DNA from: Todiramphus chloris collaris
Lineage: Eukaryota; Chordata; Aves; Coraciiformes; Alcedinidae
Reading direction: 5' to 3'
NCBI GenBank assembly: GCA_025345505.1
Contig: JANVCC010000047.1
Location: 10,309,280 to 10,373,279 of the forward strand
DNA: 64,000 bases
Shown: piece after piece, positions 13,250 through 25,696 of the stretch
Numbering within the stretch: position 1 is the first letter of the stretch
Layout of the letters: every line of letters starts with the position of its first letter
Made by a program: the position numbers and the translations under genes
The notes under the pieces: generated by a model
Database searches by the model: none
What the model was told of the DNA's origin: nothing
Seen by the model: the letters and a program-made list of their open reading frames with translations, nothing else

Positions 13250-13490
13250 TGGCTAAGGCCAGGCATTCTGGAACTGATGGATTCATCTTCTACTCAGCAG
13301 ATTCGCATACGCAGAGACTGTCGACAAGGATGAGTGGGAGGGTGGGAGTGTATATATAGGGAGAAGATGATACCTATCTGTAGGAGACGGTTAGTCGAAT
13401 TATCTAAGAAGTTATTGATCCTAAGTTTGGAAGCAGCTGAGCAAGTGTTTTAGGGAATGCCATGAGCAGCCAGATTGTGATTAGAAGAAT
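13250..13490 (+). other. CpG-bearing block with TATA box, unclassified
   Basis: Five CpGs fall within about 120 bp (near 13,306, 13,313, 13,322, 13,387 and 13,395) in a neighbourhood where CpG is almost absent. On the plus strand a G-rich stretch, GTGGGAGGGTGGGAGTG, runs directly into TATATATA at 13,351-13,358. This is the layout of a small TATA promoter or of a young inserted element. I see no terminal repeats, target duplication or coding frame, so it stays unclassified. Confidence 0.3.
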
Positions 13491-13920
13491 TCTCATGCCC
13501 TTAAAGGAAAAGGAAAAGCAAAAAATACCTTGGTAGTTGGCAAACATGCATTAAGCAGAATCAAAACAGAAACTTAAAATATGTGTCTGTGTGTGCCGAG
13601 TCTATGATGAATTTTTTCATACAAAAAGTTCCACATGACTTCAAATACAAATTTTTAAAAATATTTTCATTACATTTCCTCAAATTGAGTAACGTTGAAA
13701 GATATTCTTGTTTCTACAAATAAGTATTGGGCAAACTACAAGTTTCTGGTCAAGTAACTTTCTCATAAGCCACAAAGGGGGCGCACAAGTGTTTTGTTCA
13801 CCAGGAAAAGAATGAATTTTTATGTTCAGTGAAGCAGAACACTAGTTTAGGCCCAAAATGTCACCAGCTGGGAACACAAAAGTTTAACCCCATGCTATAA
13901 AACGAGCTCCTTCTATATAT

Positions 13921-13948
13921 TTTTTTTTTTAATTTTTTTTTTTTTTTT
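13921..13948. repeat. poly-T tract
   Basis: Two T runs (10 and 16) are separated by AA. It is simple low-complexity sequence. No retrotransposon body is recognisable next to it, so I do not read it as a retroposon tail. Confidence 0.85.
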
Positions 13949-15555
13949 AAGGTGAACTCTTTTAATCATTGGCTCAAGTCCTCCTAATCGCATTTGTACC
14001 TTCACCAGCTATGACCCTGAGTGTAGGGAAGGTTGTTTCAAGCCTCTATCAACATCATCTTTCTGGTCTCTTTACGTGAACATACACAATTAACAAGCAG
14101 TAGAGAAATCATTTCGGTTTGAATTAAAAACCAACAGCTGCCATCCCTCATTCCCTAAATACCCTTAAATTAAGTTGTAAAGGAGTTAAAATTCACAAGG
14201 TAAATGTAAGGTGTGGGAGTTCCTTATCTGCAACACACTACAGCCAAAGTCTCAGTAACATAGCAAAAGGCTGCACATTTATCCTCTTCAAACAGAGGGC
14301 AGGGCTTGTTTGCACAAGGAAATGCAGTTCTGTGGCTACGGTTATCATGGTACTTCTCGTAAAGAGGTCAGAAAAAAAATTGTTCCTTTCTCCTACTCAT
14401 ATGCTGCTACAAACCATTTGCCAGTAGAAACCCCTGGCCAACTTGTTCAGGGCAACATTTCACTGAATTTTCTTTTCAGAGTTTACCTATATTGCAGACA
14501 TATCAATTTAGTTAGCTCTGTGTTGGTTAGCATAGTTATCAATAGCAGGGCAGGCATGAACCTGATCACGTCTCTATGAATCTAGGAGTAAATCTCAAGT
14601 CACCAATGTTTCCAACCTATCAGCCCCTGAAACTGATATATGAAAACTAGCCTGGGAACATGTGTGTGCATGTCAGTCACACTTCCCTGATAGACCATGG
14701 TCCTACCCAAGACTTCGTACTTACAGAACATGTATTCGGCACCTCAGCACTACTCACTATTACTGAACTATTACTATAACTACTACTGAGAACCATCTTT
14801 ACAATAGTTTTCATTTTATTAATGTGTGTTTATCCGCTGGTGTTCATATATTATGATTAGAGAGGGTATAACAATTAAACAGATTAAACAAAATAATATA
14901 TTACATAAAAGAACTATGCCACAGATCCTGAGACAGTAGTAACACAACTAAAGTCAAATTTGAATAATCAGCTCTTATCTGAACATTTGCCTTAATTCTT
15001 CTTATTTATATTTTATTATTTGGAAAACCTATAATCCTATTGCTTAAGTCATAAACCCTCAAGATACACTTTAAAAACACAGGCAGACTTTCAAGTTAAT
15101 GATTAATAGTGAATAAAAAATATGCATGCAGAAGAAAATGCTAAACCTTTATACTAGGCAGGTCATTTTTGGTTATTTTGAAATTACTGATCTTTTCATC
15201 TGTTTCACTAACACATGCTTCATGAAAGCCTTGAGCTCAACCTTTTCTGCTTTCTAGCCCTTTAAAGGTAGGAAAAACGTACAAGTTACTACTTCAAATG
15301 CAACATGACAATTCTCATTTTAGGGTATTTTGAACGTTTGGGGGGTTAATATACCTTCTTTGTGAGACACAAAGGAAAACAAAAAGAAGTAACCCTCAAA
15401 ATCTTCCTGATTCAAGGACACACCTCTAGATATGCTAGATTCATCTCATTAGTCATACATATCAAATCACATATTTCTTTATGCATTTCATCCACAAAAT
15501 ACTACCCAAATACACTATTATGCTGTCTCATTCACATTCCTTACCCCTATGCTCC

Positions 15556-15557
<2 letters not shown>

Positions 15558-15587
<30 letters not shown>

Positions 15588-15608
15588 ATTTTTTTTTTTT
15601 TTTTATTT
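15558..15608. repeat. TA repeat followed by poly-T tract
   Basis: A short TA dinucleotide run leads into about 40 nearly pure T residues broken by single As. The Phe-rich frames crossing it are artefacts. Confidence 0.9.
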
Positions 15609-16305
15609 TGCTGTTACAAATAGTTTTCCCCTGGAAGGCTACAAAATAACTTCTATGCTAAATGGCAATTTTTGGCACACAGTGTTACAAAAGAGTCAAG
15701 GAAAATAAAACACATGTAAAAGGATTTGAGGAGTTGAAGACTTTTCTTTTATTCCCCTTTTCCCTCAAAAATTACTTGATTCCTCTCAATGTGCTTTTCT
15801 TTTATGATTACAGTGTCAAAGATTAGAAAACATATATTTGAAAATGCATGAATAAATTCGTATTTTGACTACCCAGTTGCACAATGATGACTTAAGTTCT
15901 CCTTTTTTTTTGTATGATAAAACCATGCCAGTAAATAGCTAAATGAGTATGAAGAAAAATGCCCACAATGATTGCATTCTAGAAAAAGACAACTGGTATT
16001 ATTTCTTCAGAGGGTAAACGGACAGCTTCATAATCAAGGCTTCTCCTCTATCAGGTGTTACCAGTGAATTTAGGTGTCTTATACTGTGACTATATGAATA
16101 CAAGTGTTACACACATTAGCACTTAAGTATATGATGCATTGAGAGTTCAGTTGCACTTCAGAGGAGTTTAAAAAAAAACACAAACTCATCTGTGAAACTT
16201 AAATATCCACAGAAATTTGAACCAAATGTTTCCATTAGAAATCTATTTTCATTTAAGTCAGCTAAGCAGACAATTCCTAGATATCCTAAAAAAAGACCAA
16301 ACACA

Positions 16306-19300
16306 GAGTCCTAGAAGGGACTTCTGACTTGGGTCTGAAGGAATCTATAAAGGTCATCTAGGCCAACACCTCCCTAGAGTGAGCAGGGACATCTTCAGCT
16401 AGAGCAGGTTTCTCAGGGTCCCATCCAACCTCACCTTGAACGTTTCCAGGGATGGGGCATCTACCACCTCTCTGGGCAGCCTAAGCCAGTCTTTCGTCAC
16501 CCTCACCGCAAAAACTTTCTTCCTTATATCTACCCTTTTTTAGTTTAAAACCATTAGCCCTTCTCCTGACACAATAGGCCTTGGTAAAAAGATTGTCCCC
16601 ATCCTTTCTATAGATCTCCTTCAGGTACTGAGAGGCCACAAAAATGTCTCCCCAGAGCCTTCTCTTCTCCAGGATGAACAACCCCAACTCTCAGACTTTT
16701 TTCGTAGAAGAGGCGTTCCAGTCTCCTGATAATTTCTTTTGGCCTTACACTGGACCTGCTTCAACACGTCCATATCCTCCTTATGCTGGGGGCTCCAGAA
16801 CTGGATGTAGTATTCCAGACGAGGTCTCACCAGAGCAGAGGGGCAGAATCACCTCCCTCAACATACTGGACATGTTTCTTTCGATGCAACTAAGGATCAG
16901 ATTGGCCTTCTGGACTGTGAGCACACACTGTCAGCTCTCTTCCAGCCATTCATCCACCATTACTACGAAGTCCTTCTCTGCAGACCTTCTCCCAATCCCT
17001 TAATCTCTCAACATGTATTGGTACCAAAGATTACCCTGACTGAGGTGCAACACCTCACACTTGGCCTTGTTGAACCTCATGAGGTTCCAAGAGCCCACTT
17101 CTCAAGCCTGACCAGGTCCCTCTGTATGGCATCTCATCCCTCTAGCATGTCAACTGGACCACTCAGCTTGGTGGCATCTACAGACTTGCTGAGGGTGCAC
17201 TTGATCTCACCATGTCATTGATGAAGATATAAACTAGCACTGGTCCCAGTACTGACCCCTGAGGGACACCACTTGTCACCAATCTCCATCCTGACATTGA
17301 GCTGTTGACCACTACCATCTGTGTGGGACCGTGCAACCAATTCCTTATCCACTGAACAGTCCAACCATCAAATTCATCTCTCTCCAATTTAAGGAAAAGG
17401 ATTTTGAGGGGAACTGAGTCAAAGGTCTTACAGAAGTCCAGATAGATGACATCCATAGGTCTTCCCTTGTCCACACATGTAGTCACCCCACTGTAGAAAG
17501 CCACTAGGTTGGTCACACAGGACTTGCCCTTGGTAAAGCCATGCTGGCTGTCTCCAGTCACCTCCCTGTCCTCCATGGGCCTTAGCATAGCTTCTAGAAG
17601 GATCTGTTCCATGATCTTGCCAGGCACAGAGGTCAGGCTGACAGGTCAGTAGTTCCCAGTGTTCTCCTTTCTACCCTTTTTGAAAATGGGTGTAATGTTT
17701 CTCTTTTCCCAGTCACCTGGGACTTCACCTGACTGACAGGACTTTTTCAAATATCATGGAGAGTAGCTTAGCAATTACACCAACCAGCTCCCTCAGGACT
17801 CTGGGATACATCTCATCAGATCCCATAGATTTCTGTATGTTCAGTTTCCTCAACTGGTCACAAATCTGATCTTCTCTTACAGTGGGAGGGATGTTGCTCC
17901 CCATCTTGTGATGGGGAGTGTGAGGAGATAAGTTGCCAGTGAAGACTGATGCAAAAAAAAAAAAGCTGTTGAGTACCTCAGACTTCTCCTCCTCTGTTGT
18001 TCCTACTTGTGAGTTTTGCTCCATGTGTGTGGTGGTGTATACTTTTTATTTAACATTCATTTTCTGGTTGGCATACCTGTAGAAACCCTTCTTATTATTC
18101 TTTGCATCCCTTGCAAAGTTCAGCTCCAGCCTTCCTCACCCTGTCCCTACACAAGTGGGCAGTGTCCCTGTATCCTTCTCAGGACACTTGTCCCTGCTTC
18201 CAATGCCTGTGCAGTTCCTTCTTGCCCTTTAGTTGGACCAGCAGGTACTGACTCAGCCATACTGGTCTCTTGCCTTCCTCATCTGATTTCTTACATCTGG
18301 GGATTGAGAGCTCTTGTGCTTTATGGAAAGAGTCCTTAAAGATCTGCCATCTCTGATCTTCTCCCTTGTCCCTGAGAGCTGTTTTCCAAGGGGTCCTATT
18401 GACTAATGCCTTGAAAAGCAAAAGCTTGCTTTCCTAAAATTCAGAGTCCTGACTTTACTCCTCTCCTGACCCACATCCCTCAGGACTCTGAACTCCACCA
18501 GTGTGTGGTCACTGCAGCCCAGACTGCCTCTAACCTTGAAATCACTGATTAGCTCATTTGCATTGTTGGTGATCAGGTTCAGTATCACATCCCCTCTAGA
18601 AGGGCTATTACCTGTCTTGAGAAGTTATGCTCCATGCATCCTAGAAGTCTTCTGGGTTGCCTACAGTTTACCATATTACTTTTCCAGCAGATATCAGAGT
18701 GGCTGAAGTCCCTCCTGACATCCACAGCAGGACAAAAGCCTGCGAGCACAAAGCCTCCTGCAGCTGAAGAAAGAATTCTTTGTTGATAGACTCCCCTTGA
18801 TCAGGTGGTCTGTAATAGACACCAACCACAGGGTTCCCTTTGTTGCCTTGTCTCTGTTCCTTACCCCTAAGCTTTTGACCTGCTTGTTTTTATTCTGCAA
18901 GGACAGCTCTTCACACTCTATTAATTTCTTCATATAGAGGACAATGCCTCTGCCCCTCCTTCTTCACCTGTCTCTTCTGAACAGCCTGTAGCCATCCATA
19001 GCTGCACTCCAGTCATGGGATTCATCCCACCAAGTTTCAGTAATGGCAACCAGGTTGTAGCTTTCTAGCAGCATGGTGGCTTCCAACTCCTCCTGTTTGT
19101 TGCCCTTGTTGTGTGCACTGTTGTAGATGCACTTCTGGGTTGTTGGCCGTGTCACCTTCTTAGAGGAACTCCCCTTAATACCTTTGCAGTATTTTGCTGA
19201 TGTTTCCCCTTCCCCATTGGCCACTCTCCACAAGACTTCCAAGTATACTCCAGTGCCCCCAGCGCGCCTCAGAGCAACAGGTTGAGGGCCCTCACTAGCA

Positions 19301-19480
19301 CACTGTTCCTTTAACCATGGCATGTCATCCACATCTTGTCACAGGCAAGCCTGATATTATCCCCCTCTTCCTTCAAGTCTAGTTTAAAGCCCCATCAATG
19401 AGCTCCGCGTGATATTCTCCCTTGTGATACTGCACAGTCAACACAATGCCTTCAGATGGCTACACAAGTCCCTTGCTCAG
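16306..19480 (-). mobile_element. nearly complete CR1 LINE, inactive
   Basis: On the minus strand this is a long CR1 copy of about 3.2 kb. Most CR1 copies in birds are 5'-truncated to a few hundred bases, so this is unusually complete. Its 5' side near 19,390-19,440 reads like the ORF1 end / ORF2 junction (codons for QYHKGEYHAELIDGALN followed by a stop). The endonuclease and reverse transcriptase of ORF2 follow. The 3' UTR ends near 16,306 with a diverged terminus in place of the usual short tandem ATTCTATG units. The true 5' edge could lie a little further right, since I cannot align it. The reading frame is broken many times, so the copy cannot mobilise itself. Confidence 0.9.
16390..19332 (-). 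pseudogene. CR1 ORF2 remnant: endonuclease plus reverse transcriptase
   Basis: This is the decayed coding region of the CR1 pol protein, which nicks the target and reverse-transcribes the element RNA. The N-terminal apurinic-type endonuclease is clear at 18,964-19,180 (NKQEELEATMLLESYN, LVAITETWWDESHDW), and its C-terminal GCSDHTLVEF motif lies near 18,500. Reverse transcriptase blocks follow: PRVLRELVGVIAK and KSMGSDEMYP near 17,770-17,850, HGFTKGKSC near 17,540, [11 protein letters not shown] near 17,430 (usual form FSKAFDTVP) and [13 protein letters not shown] near 17,260. The usual catalytic FADD box, just after 'CTLSK' near 17,190, reads SVDA here, so the polymerase would be dead even without the frameshifts and stops that split the frame into at least seven pieces. 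The C-terminal region 'RLEYYIQFWSPQHKEDMDVL' is at 16,770-16,830. Confidence 0.88.
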
Positions 19481-20756
19481 CATCGAGTTCCATGCTTATC
19501 ATGACATAGGATGGCACTGGACAGAGCAATCCATAAAATAACAAACACGTGACTGTTTTATGCAGCACAAACCAGAAACTGATTATAGAAACAAAGTGTT
19601 AGACATCAAGATCAAGGAAAAAGCACCTAGGAAGTGACTGCAGTCAGGTCTCTTCCTTGCACATCCTTGCGATCTACCCTGGAGTCATTTAAGCAGGTGG
19701 ATATAATATGAAGATGTGAATAGGTGGATATAATATGAAGATGTGAATAAGCCTCTGTGCTGGCAGGCTAAAGAAGGGGTGAGGCAAAGCTTTCATTATT
19801 CTTCTTCCAGTCACCTTTACACCCAGCCAGGCATAAAGGACACAAACATGAAATTTGCACAACTCCATCCCCAACACACAGAGAAGTCCTCAGGTGGTTT
19901 TAAGAGAAAAGTAGCTGCACTGTTATGGACAGTTTGCTTCTACTATAAATTCTATTTTAGGGTCTCATCGTAACTACTATCTATATGTTTTTATTTTCAT
20001 TGCTGATTTACAAAAAAAGCCGGTCAGTTTAGGACCAACTTTACTTAGGACCTTAAGGACACTACAAAAGGCAATAACTAGCAACAGATCACCTTGGTAA
20101 GGCTCAGCTACTGAATTTTATCCTGTGCAGAAGAAGGCTGAAAAGCATTTAATTTAAATGAAGCCAAAATCTGTGGATTTTGTCAAAATGAAAACTACTA
20201 AACAGGTATTTCTGTTTTGAATTATTTATTTAGACAGAAGCTAGCAGGCTTGTTTTTGGAACAGTATTATCAGCTATATAAAAAAAAAAAGCTATTGTTT
20301 TTCACTTTAATAGATTACACTTGTCACAGAGCTGCCAAAAAAAAAAAAAAATCCCAGTAATTCCAGAAATACTTTTTTCACCATCAAAAGTACTATGAAT
20401 GCATACCGAGTAAGAATTCCTCAATATTTCTCACCTGTAGGCACCTTTGTATTTTTATTTTTTAAGCTCTCTTGGATCTCAGTGGTCACAAAAATTCCAA
20501 CCTGTCAGTACAAGAACCTCCGTTAAATCTCATCTCAGTGACTGTACAGGCAACCAAAATGTTTCCACACAGTGTCCTTGCTCTGTGCCTCAACCCTTGC
20601 AAGGAGAAAGCAGCTACTACAATGCAATGCAGACAGAAAAGGTACAGTATATCATACCATGAGCAAAGTTATTACAGGTGATGTATACATTCAGAGTGTC
20701 TTACCAGTACAGCAACTTTACCCCTTCTACTTAAAAGGCAACAACACTGACAAAGA
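19481..20756. other. non-coding stretch, no gene seen
   Basis: There is no supported gene. The left end, up to about 19,690, may still belong to the 5' side of the adjacent CR1. It holds a perfect 27-bp tandem duplication at 19,695-19,748 and two A-runs at 20,281-20,290 and 20,337-20,351. Confidence 0.55.
19695..19748. repeat. 27-bp tandem duplication, two copies
   Basis: The unit beginning AGGTGGATATAATATGAAG occurs twice, head to tail and without mismatch, at 19,695-19,721 and 19,722-19,748. Perfect identity points to a recent event or a polymorphic short VNTR. Confidence 0.95.
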
Positions 20757-20925
20757 TATCACAGGATCACAGAAGGGTTGAGATTGTCAGGGACCTCTGG
20801 AGGTAATCTGGTCCAGCCCCCTACTCAGCAGGGTCACCTAGAGCCAGTTGTCCAGGACTATTTCCAGACAGCTTTTGAGTATCTCCAAGGACAGAGACTC
20901 CACAGCCTCCGCTGGGATGTTACAC
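20757..20925 (-). mobile_element. CR1 LINE 3'-end fragment
   Basis: The plus strand opens with ATCACAGGATCACAGAAGG and continues with the reverse complement of the CR1 3' UTR ('GGGACCTCTGGAGGT..TGGTCCAGCCCC'), then a short piece of the ORF2 C-terminus region ('GACTCCACAGCCTC'). About 170 bp remain. The 3' terminus is at the left. It is 5'-truncated and moderately diverged. Confidence 0.88.
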
Positions 20926-22279
20926 TTTGTAGCAATACTGCAGAACTGTGACATGAGCCAGAGAAAGCCAAAGAGTTTAGTTTCTCACTGATGGAATATA
21001 TTGGGCTGTAGTTCTAAGTATCAGCTGAAGGGGTAAAGAAGACTACTCTGTTAGAATAAGAAAAGAACTTTAAAGGATATTATTACATCACAACAAGATT
21101 AGCTATATGGCTTAGAGGACATTTTCATTCTCAACAGCCCTATGAAGAAAACTAAAATTGAAAACAAAGTGACTCAAATTTCCTAGGCTTTTGTCAAAGT
21201 TCTTTTCTCTCACAAGTTTTCTTTCAAGCTTTCTGACAGGTGAGTAAGGAAGTAAAGGCACAGGTAGCAGTTATTGGTAGAAAAACAAAGTGCCTTTTTA
21301 ATGCATTTCTAATAGTTCATTGGGAAGGTTGTTAGGATTGGGGTTTTCTCTTTCCTTTATTTACATAAGTGGGGAAAAAACTATATCTCAAGTTTGTCAT
21401 ACTTACTACTCTTGAGCAAAGACATGCAATTTGTCTCAGAAGAAATCTAATTTAAGCTGATTTAGCAATGAGTTAAAGTTTTTTTTTTAAGTCTTTAACC
21501 AAAACAATAATATTCTTGATGGCAAGGGTAAAAAGCTGTAAGACAAGTAGCTGGGAAGCACGCTTAGTACTTCCCAGTCACTGGGTCTCCAAAATTAGTA
21601 TTTGCTCTTTGAGAAACCTCAAGAACTCTTGACTTCCTTCAGGTGGTGCATCACCCCATAGCACAAAAAAGAGACAGTTTCTGCACAGAGCAGTTAAGAG
21701 GATACAGAGCAAGGGTGTCAGCAGCAACGCACTGTCAGGATACAGAATGCCTAAGTCTGTGCACGCTGTCATTACAGGTCACTACAAGAAGAACTGTGCC
21801 TGTGGAAACTATTTCCTTAGAGTTAGCCTAGGACAAGTGCATGTTTACCTCACCGCATCTGAAATCCATGGCAAAATATAGCTATAAAGGATTTCCCTCT
21901 AGAGCCCACTGACATGAATGCAGAAGCATCTATTGCCTCCAGGCATCTTTAGCTCACACTGCAACCGCTGTGTTGTGCATCTAAAATTCTAAAGGCCAGA
22001 TTAAGACTTAATAATCCTACATTAACAATAATGTTATGGTACATAGCCATTATACTTGGCTATTCTTCACTTACTGATTTATGAAGCAAAGATGACCTGT
22101 TCATCCCTCTGGGAAAAAAAAAAACAACAAACAGAAACTTCATAGGAAGGAGATTTTCTCTTTTTAAAACGCAAAGGCTTCATCTGCAGATAAATAAAAG
22201 AGATGAGGAAAATATATGGGATATGATGCTCCATTAGCAAACATCACATCTGTTACTCATATTTTAATATCTTCACTGT

Positions 22280-22720
22280 CACCCCGAAGTATACCATGTG
22301 CAATTAAGAGGAAATTGCAATGCAATTCTTTAAGCAAATTATTGTCAACAGGCATAAAGTACTAAGCCAAATGCAAATCACTAAATCAATTCAGCACCAG
22401 TTTAAAAAGTTTTGATTAATCCTCAGTTCATTGGTATGTTATTATAACATGTTATTAAATGCAGCCACCACTTTAAGACTCCCTCATTTCATTTGTAATT
22501 ACAGTAAATATTGATTGCAAGGGTGGCCTGGAGACAGCTCCAAAATGTGCACTTGTGGTCCCTGGAGGCAGAGCTTAGTGACAGTATTCTACCCCCATGA
22601 CTGCCCTTTAGACAGACTCACTGGAGGTAATAATTCAATATATTAATGTATACCTGCTTGGATTTTGCTCAATTAAGCAGAGAAATTTGTTACAGCACAC
22701 TTTTTTTTTTCTTTTTATAG
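22280..22720. promoter_or_regulatory. candidate conserved non-coding element with POU octamer
   Basis: This is unique sequence with a perfect octamer ATGCAAAT at 22,371-22,378, homeodomain-type words (TTGATTAATCC near 22,411, TGTAATTACAG near 22,494) and no repeat signature. Octamers bind POU factors, and clusters of this type are typical of developmental enhancers. The call is inference from motifs and texture only. Confidence 0.25.
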
Positions 22721-23060
22721 AAGCTTTAATCAATTTTATCTTTAAATGCTGTTGTGGAAACTGTTCCAAAGCAGCTCAAAAGACAACCTGAAAAGTGAAT
22801 CACAGTGTCAGAGTACAAGTAAGAGCACTGGCCACCATTAGCTTTCTTCTCCCTAGTTCTTCAACAAAATGAATGCATACAGGTAACAGAGACCATAACT
22901 AGTTCAACAGAGTAAAAGTTGTGCTTTTCTAAATAGAGCGAATGATTGCACCTCAAGATGTTCCAACATCTTACCCTGCTGCTGTAGGGAGGCAAACACA
23001 AAAGTCCTCCTTCATCTCACTCTCCCTTTTATATCACTCCTGCCAAGGAAGCATCTCCAG

Positions 23061-23079
23061 CCTCTCTCTCTCTCTCTCT
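23061..23079. repeat. CT dinucleotide microsatellite
   Basis: Nine uninterrupted CT units are read directly. It is a short simple repeat, probably length-polymorphic. Confidence 0.9.
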
Positions 23080-24339
23080 AAAGACTGCTACATGCCCCAT
23101 TCCCAAAAGGTGAAGACACATAAAAATTCTTCACAGTCTTCTTGACAGGTTGAGGGGGAGCCTAGAAGCAAGTCCTCATTTACAAATTCATACTCATCTC
23201 CAGGACAGCCTCCCTGCAGCTCCTAATGGGACAGCAGCTCTAAAAAACATTTTGCCCATGAAGCTACCACTACCATAACCAAGTTGACACACTGCAGATT
23301 TGATCATGGCTTTTCATGAACTTCAATAAAGAATAAAAATGAGCTGAATTTTAACTTCCACACAAACAAGTTAAACAATCCTGTGAAACATATCCAGAAG
23401 ATTAGTTTGTGTAGACACACAGTGTATGCCTCTTGGCTAGTTGTTTAGAATTATTCTGGTCCAATGACAGGCTACAGCATGGTTTCATTTAAAGTCACCA
23501 CCAACATCTGGCAAAGAATTTAGTCACACCTTGAACCCAGTTCCATCAGAAGATTTTGCAGAGTCAAAATGTCATACGTGTTTGGCACACACCAAATGAA
23601 TATATTTAAAGACAGACCTAAAACTAGACAGCTAAAAGGTCAGCATGGGGCACAAATTAACTCATCCAGAAGTAGCACCTCATATATGAAAGCACCATCA
23701 GTACAGCTTGCAATTTTACTGACATCAGAATATAATAATTATTTGTCCTCGACTTCTTACCTGTGTGTATGTGTTCTATTAGAAGTCTCCAAGGCTACAC
23801 CTGCACAAGCTGATTAAATTGTAACCATAAATATTCCCAGCACTGGAAATTTAATTATCCATAATGTTTGTTAGAATGAACCCCAGCACAGCTTCCATCA
23901 GAGGTAGCTAGCATTCATCCCAACACCTACTACACATTCTCCAGGAACCAGTAGTATCCAGAAAATATTCCACATATACTGTCTCATTTCTGAAAGCTAG
24001 AAAGTTTAATAGTACCAGTACGCGATGTCTTGAGCCATTTGACTTCCATGTGAGAAAGTTATCCTGGGCACACAAATTTACAAGTCGAGATTCATCCTCA
24101 AAGATTTATATTTTGTAAAAAGTCTTAATTAAAAAGGAAGTGGAAGCCTTTTCTTCTCCTAAATGTAGGCAAAGAAGAAAACCTCAATGCAACCAGCTCG
24201 TAAGAAATAATTGTTTCCTCTATGCCTTCCTTGCTATAATCGAATACAGATGGGATTGCTATTTGTTTGTCATTAGACTAAAACAGATCTCCCAACCCAA
24301 AATGGCATCACACATATGGAAGGCCAGGAATTACTGAAA

Positions 24340-24511
24340 CAATAGAACCATAGAATGGTAGGGGTTGGAAGGGACCTCTGGACATCATTGAGTTCAGCCC
24401 CCATGTCAGAGCTTGATCACCTAGGGCAGGCCACACAGCAACATACCCAGGCAGGTCTTGAAAGTCTCTAGAGAAGGAGACTCCACAACCTCTCTGTGCA
24501 GCCTGTTCCAT
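24340..24511 (-). mobile_element. CR1 LINE 3'-end fragment
   Basis: The plus strand begins ATAGAACCATAGAATGGTAG and runs on as the reverse complement of the CR1 3' UTR ('GGGTTGGAAGGGACCTCTGG'), then the ORF2 tail ('GACTCCACAACCTCTCTG', 'CAGCCTGTTCCA'). The match to CR1 wording is close, so it is among the younger copies here. It is 5'-truncated to about 170 bp. Confidence 0.92.
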
Positions 24512-25657
24512 TTACTTCCAGTAAATGCATATGCCAAGGAACAATCTACAAGGAATTTTAAATGAACCAGGTTGTTTCACAGCTTTGCTACAATGGACTA
24601 AAGCACTGTTTGCAGCACTGTAACTTGTCTTTCCTCTTGCAGTCAGCTATGACATAAGAAAATTACTAGTCTTCTTCTGTCAGTTATTTGAGGAAGAAGG
24701 TTGAACAACAATCAAATTAACTTTTCTGCAGTCCATTCATTTAAGCACTCTAGAGACTGAATGCATTTCAACCATGAACAAAATTTCTTCTGTTCTTTCC
24801 ACGTTTTCTGGATTTAGAATAAAAGAAAGAAAAAAAATGTATGTGCATATATCAATGAAACTAAGGCCAGGTCATCTACGTGTTTGTTCATGCTCTGAAC
24901 AGCTGACATTCAGTTTCCATAATGCAGCTACAGATTAAACTCAGCTGTACTGCAAGTTTGTATGATACACTACATGCAGATAAAAAATTCTAATTAGATT
25001 TTTTGGAACTTTACTCTCATTAAAGTACCTCAATAAAGCAACCAAACCTCCAGAAGTGCTCAGTAGTAAGTGGATTACATTTTTGGCAAGCGCTGTTGGA
25101 TGCTGAGAACTTTCAGACAAGGCAAAGCAGAGTCATAGCATGATCACTTTCACCATCTGGTGCAAAAGCAATTGCCTCAAGTGTGACTAATAATTACAGC
25201 AACATAAGTCAAAACTATAACGCTGGCATAAACTCAGGCTGACATGGCAACATTGTCACTATCTGGGCACAGGACTAAACCACCTTAGCATCCAGCTCAG
25301 GTTGCAAAAAGCTGCCAACCCCTGTGGATCCATTTGGAATCAGCATTTCACACAGAAATGGATCTCCTCAAACACCAGCCTTTTCCACAGGTTGTTCCCC
25401 AGCCTAAGGTTCACTTGCAACTCATCTTTAACTACAACCACATAACCTTGAAATGAGAAGGGCACCAAGCTACTGAAAATTAATATGACAACACAAAATA
25501 GCCAAAGGCTTATTTTCCAGGATAATTTTTTTTCCCTGGATATTTTTTTTCATAAAGGACACAATGATCATAACTACACCATATACATTTTAGGGTCTTT
25601 CCCTTCATTCTGTTTCTAGTCTAGTCCCTTGGAGTGAATATCCATTAGTAGACAGCT

Positions 25658-25696
25658 TTTTTTTTTGGTTTTGTTGTTGTTGTTGTTTAGTTTTGT
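25658..25696. repeat. G/T-rich tract with TTG repeat
   Basis: A T run is followed by TTTTGTTG and about six TTG units. It is the opposite-strand form of the A/C tracts seen elsewhere in the window. Confidence 0.85.

Larger units (their letters stand above)
8961..16305. other. AT-rich non-coding stretch, no gene seen
   Basis: There is no supported exon, RNA gene or classifiable transposon over 7.3 kb. It contains an A/T then A/C low-complexity tract at 11,665-11,835, a CpG-bearing block with a TATA word at 13,250-13,490, a short run of Cs near 12,257, and T-rich tracts at 13,921-13,948 and 15,558-15,608. Reading frames are short and unrelated to known domains. Confidence 0.55.
20926..24339. 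other. non-coding stretch, no gene seen
   Basis: No supported exon or transposon. It contains the candidate conserved block at 22,280-22,720 and a (CT)9 microsatellite at 23,061-23,079. The short reading frames carry no recognisable domain. Confidence 0.55.

Noticed and set aside
16644-17221. Plus-strand frames of 119 and 67 codons
   Set aside because: They are antisense shadows of the CR1 ORF2 remnant on the minus strand.
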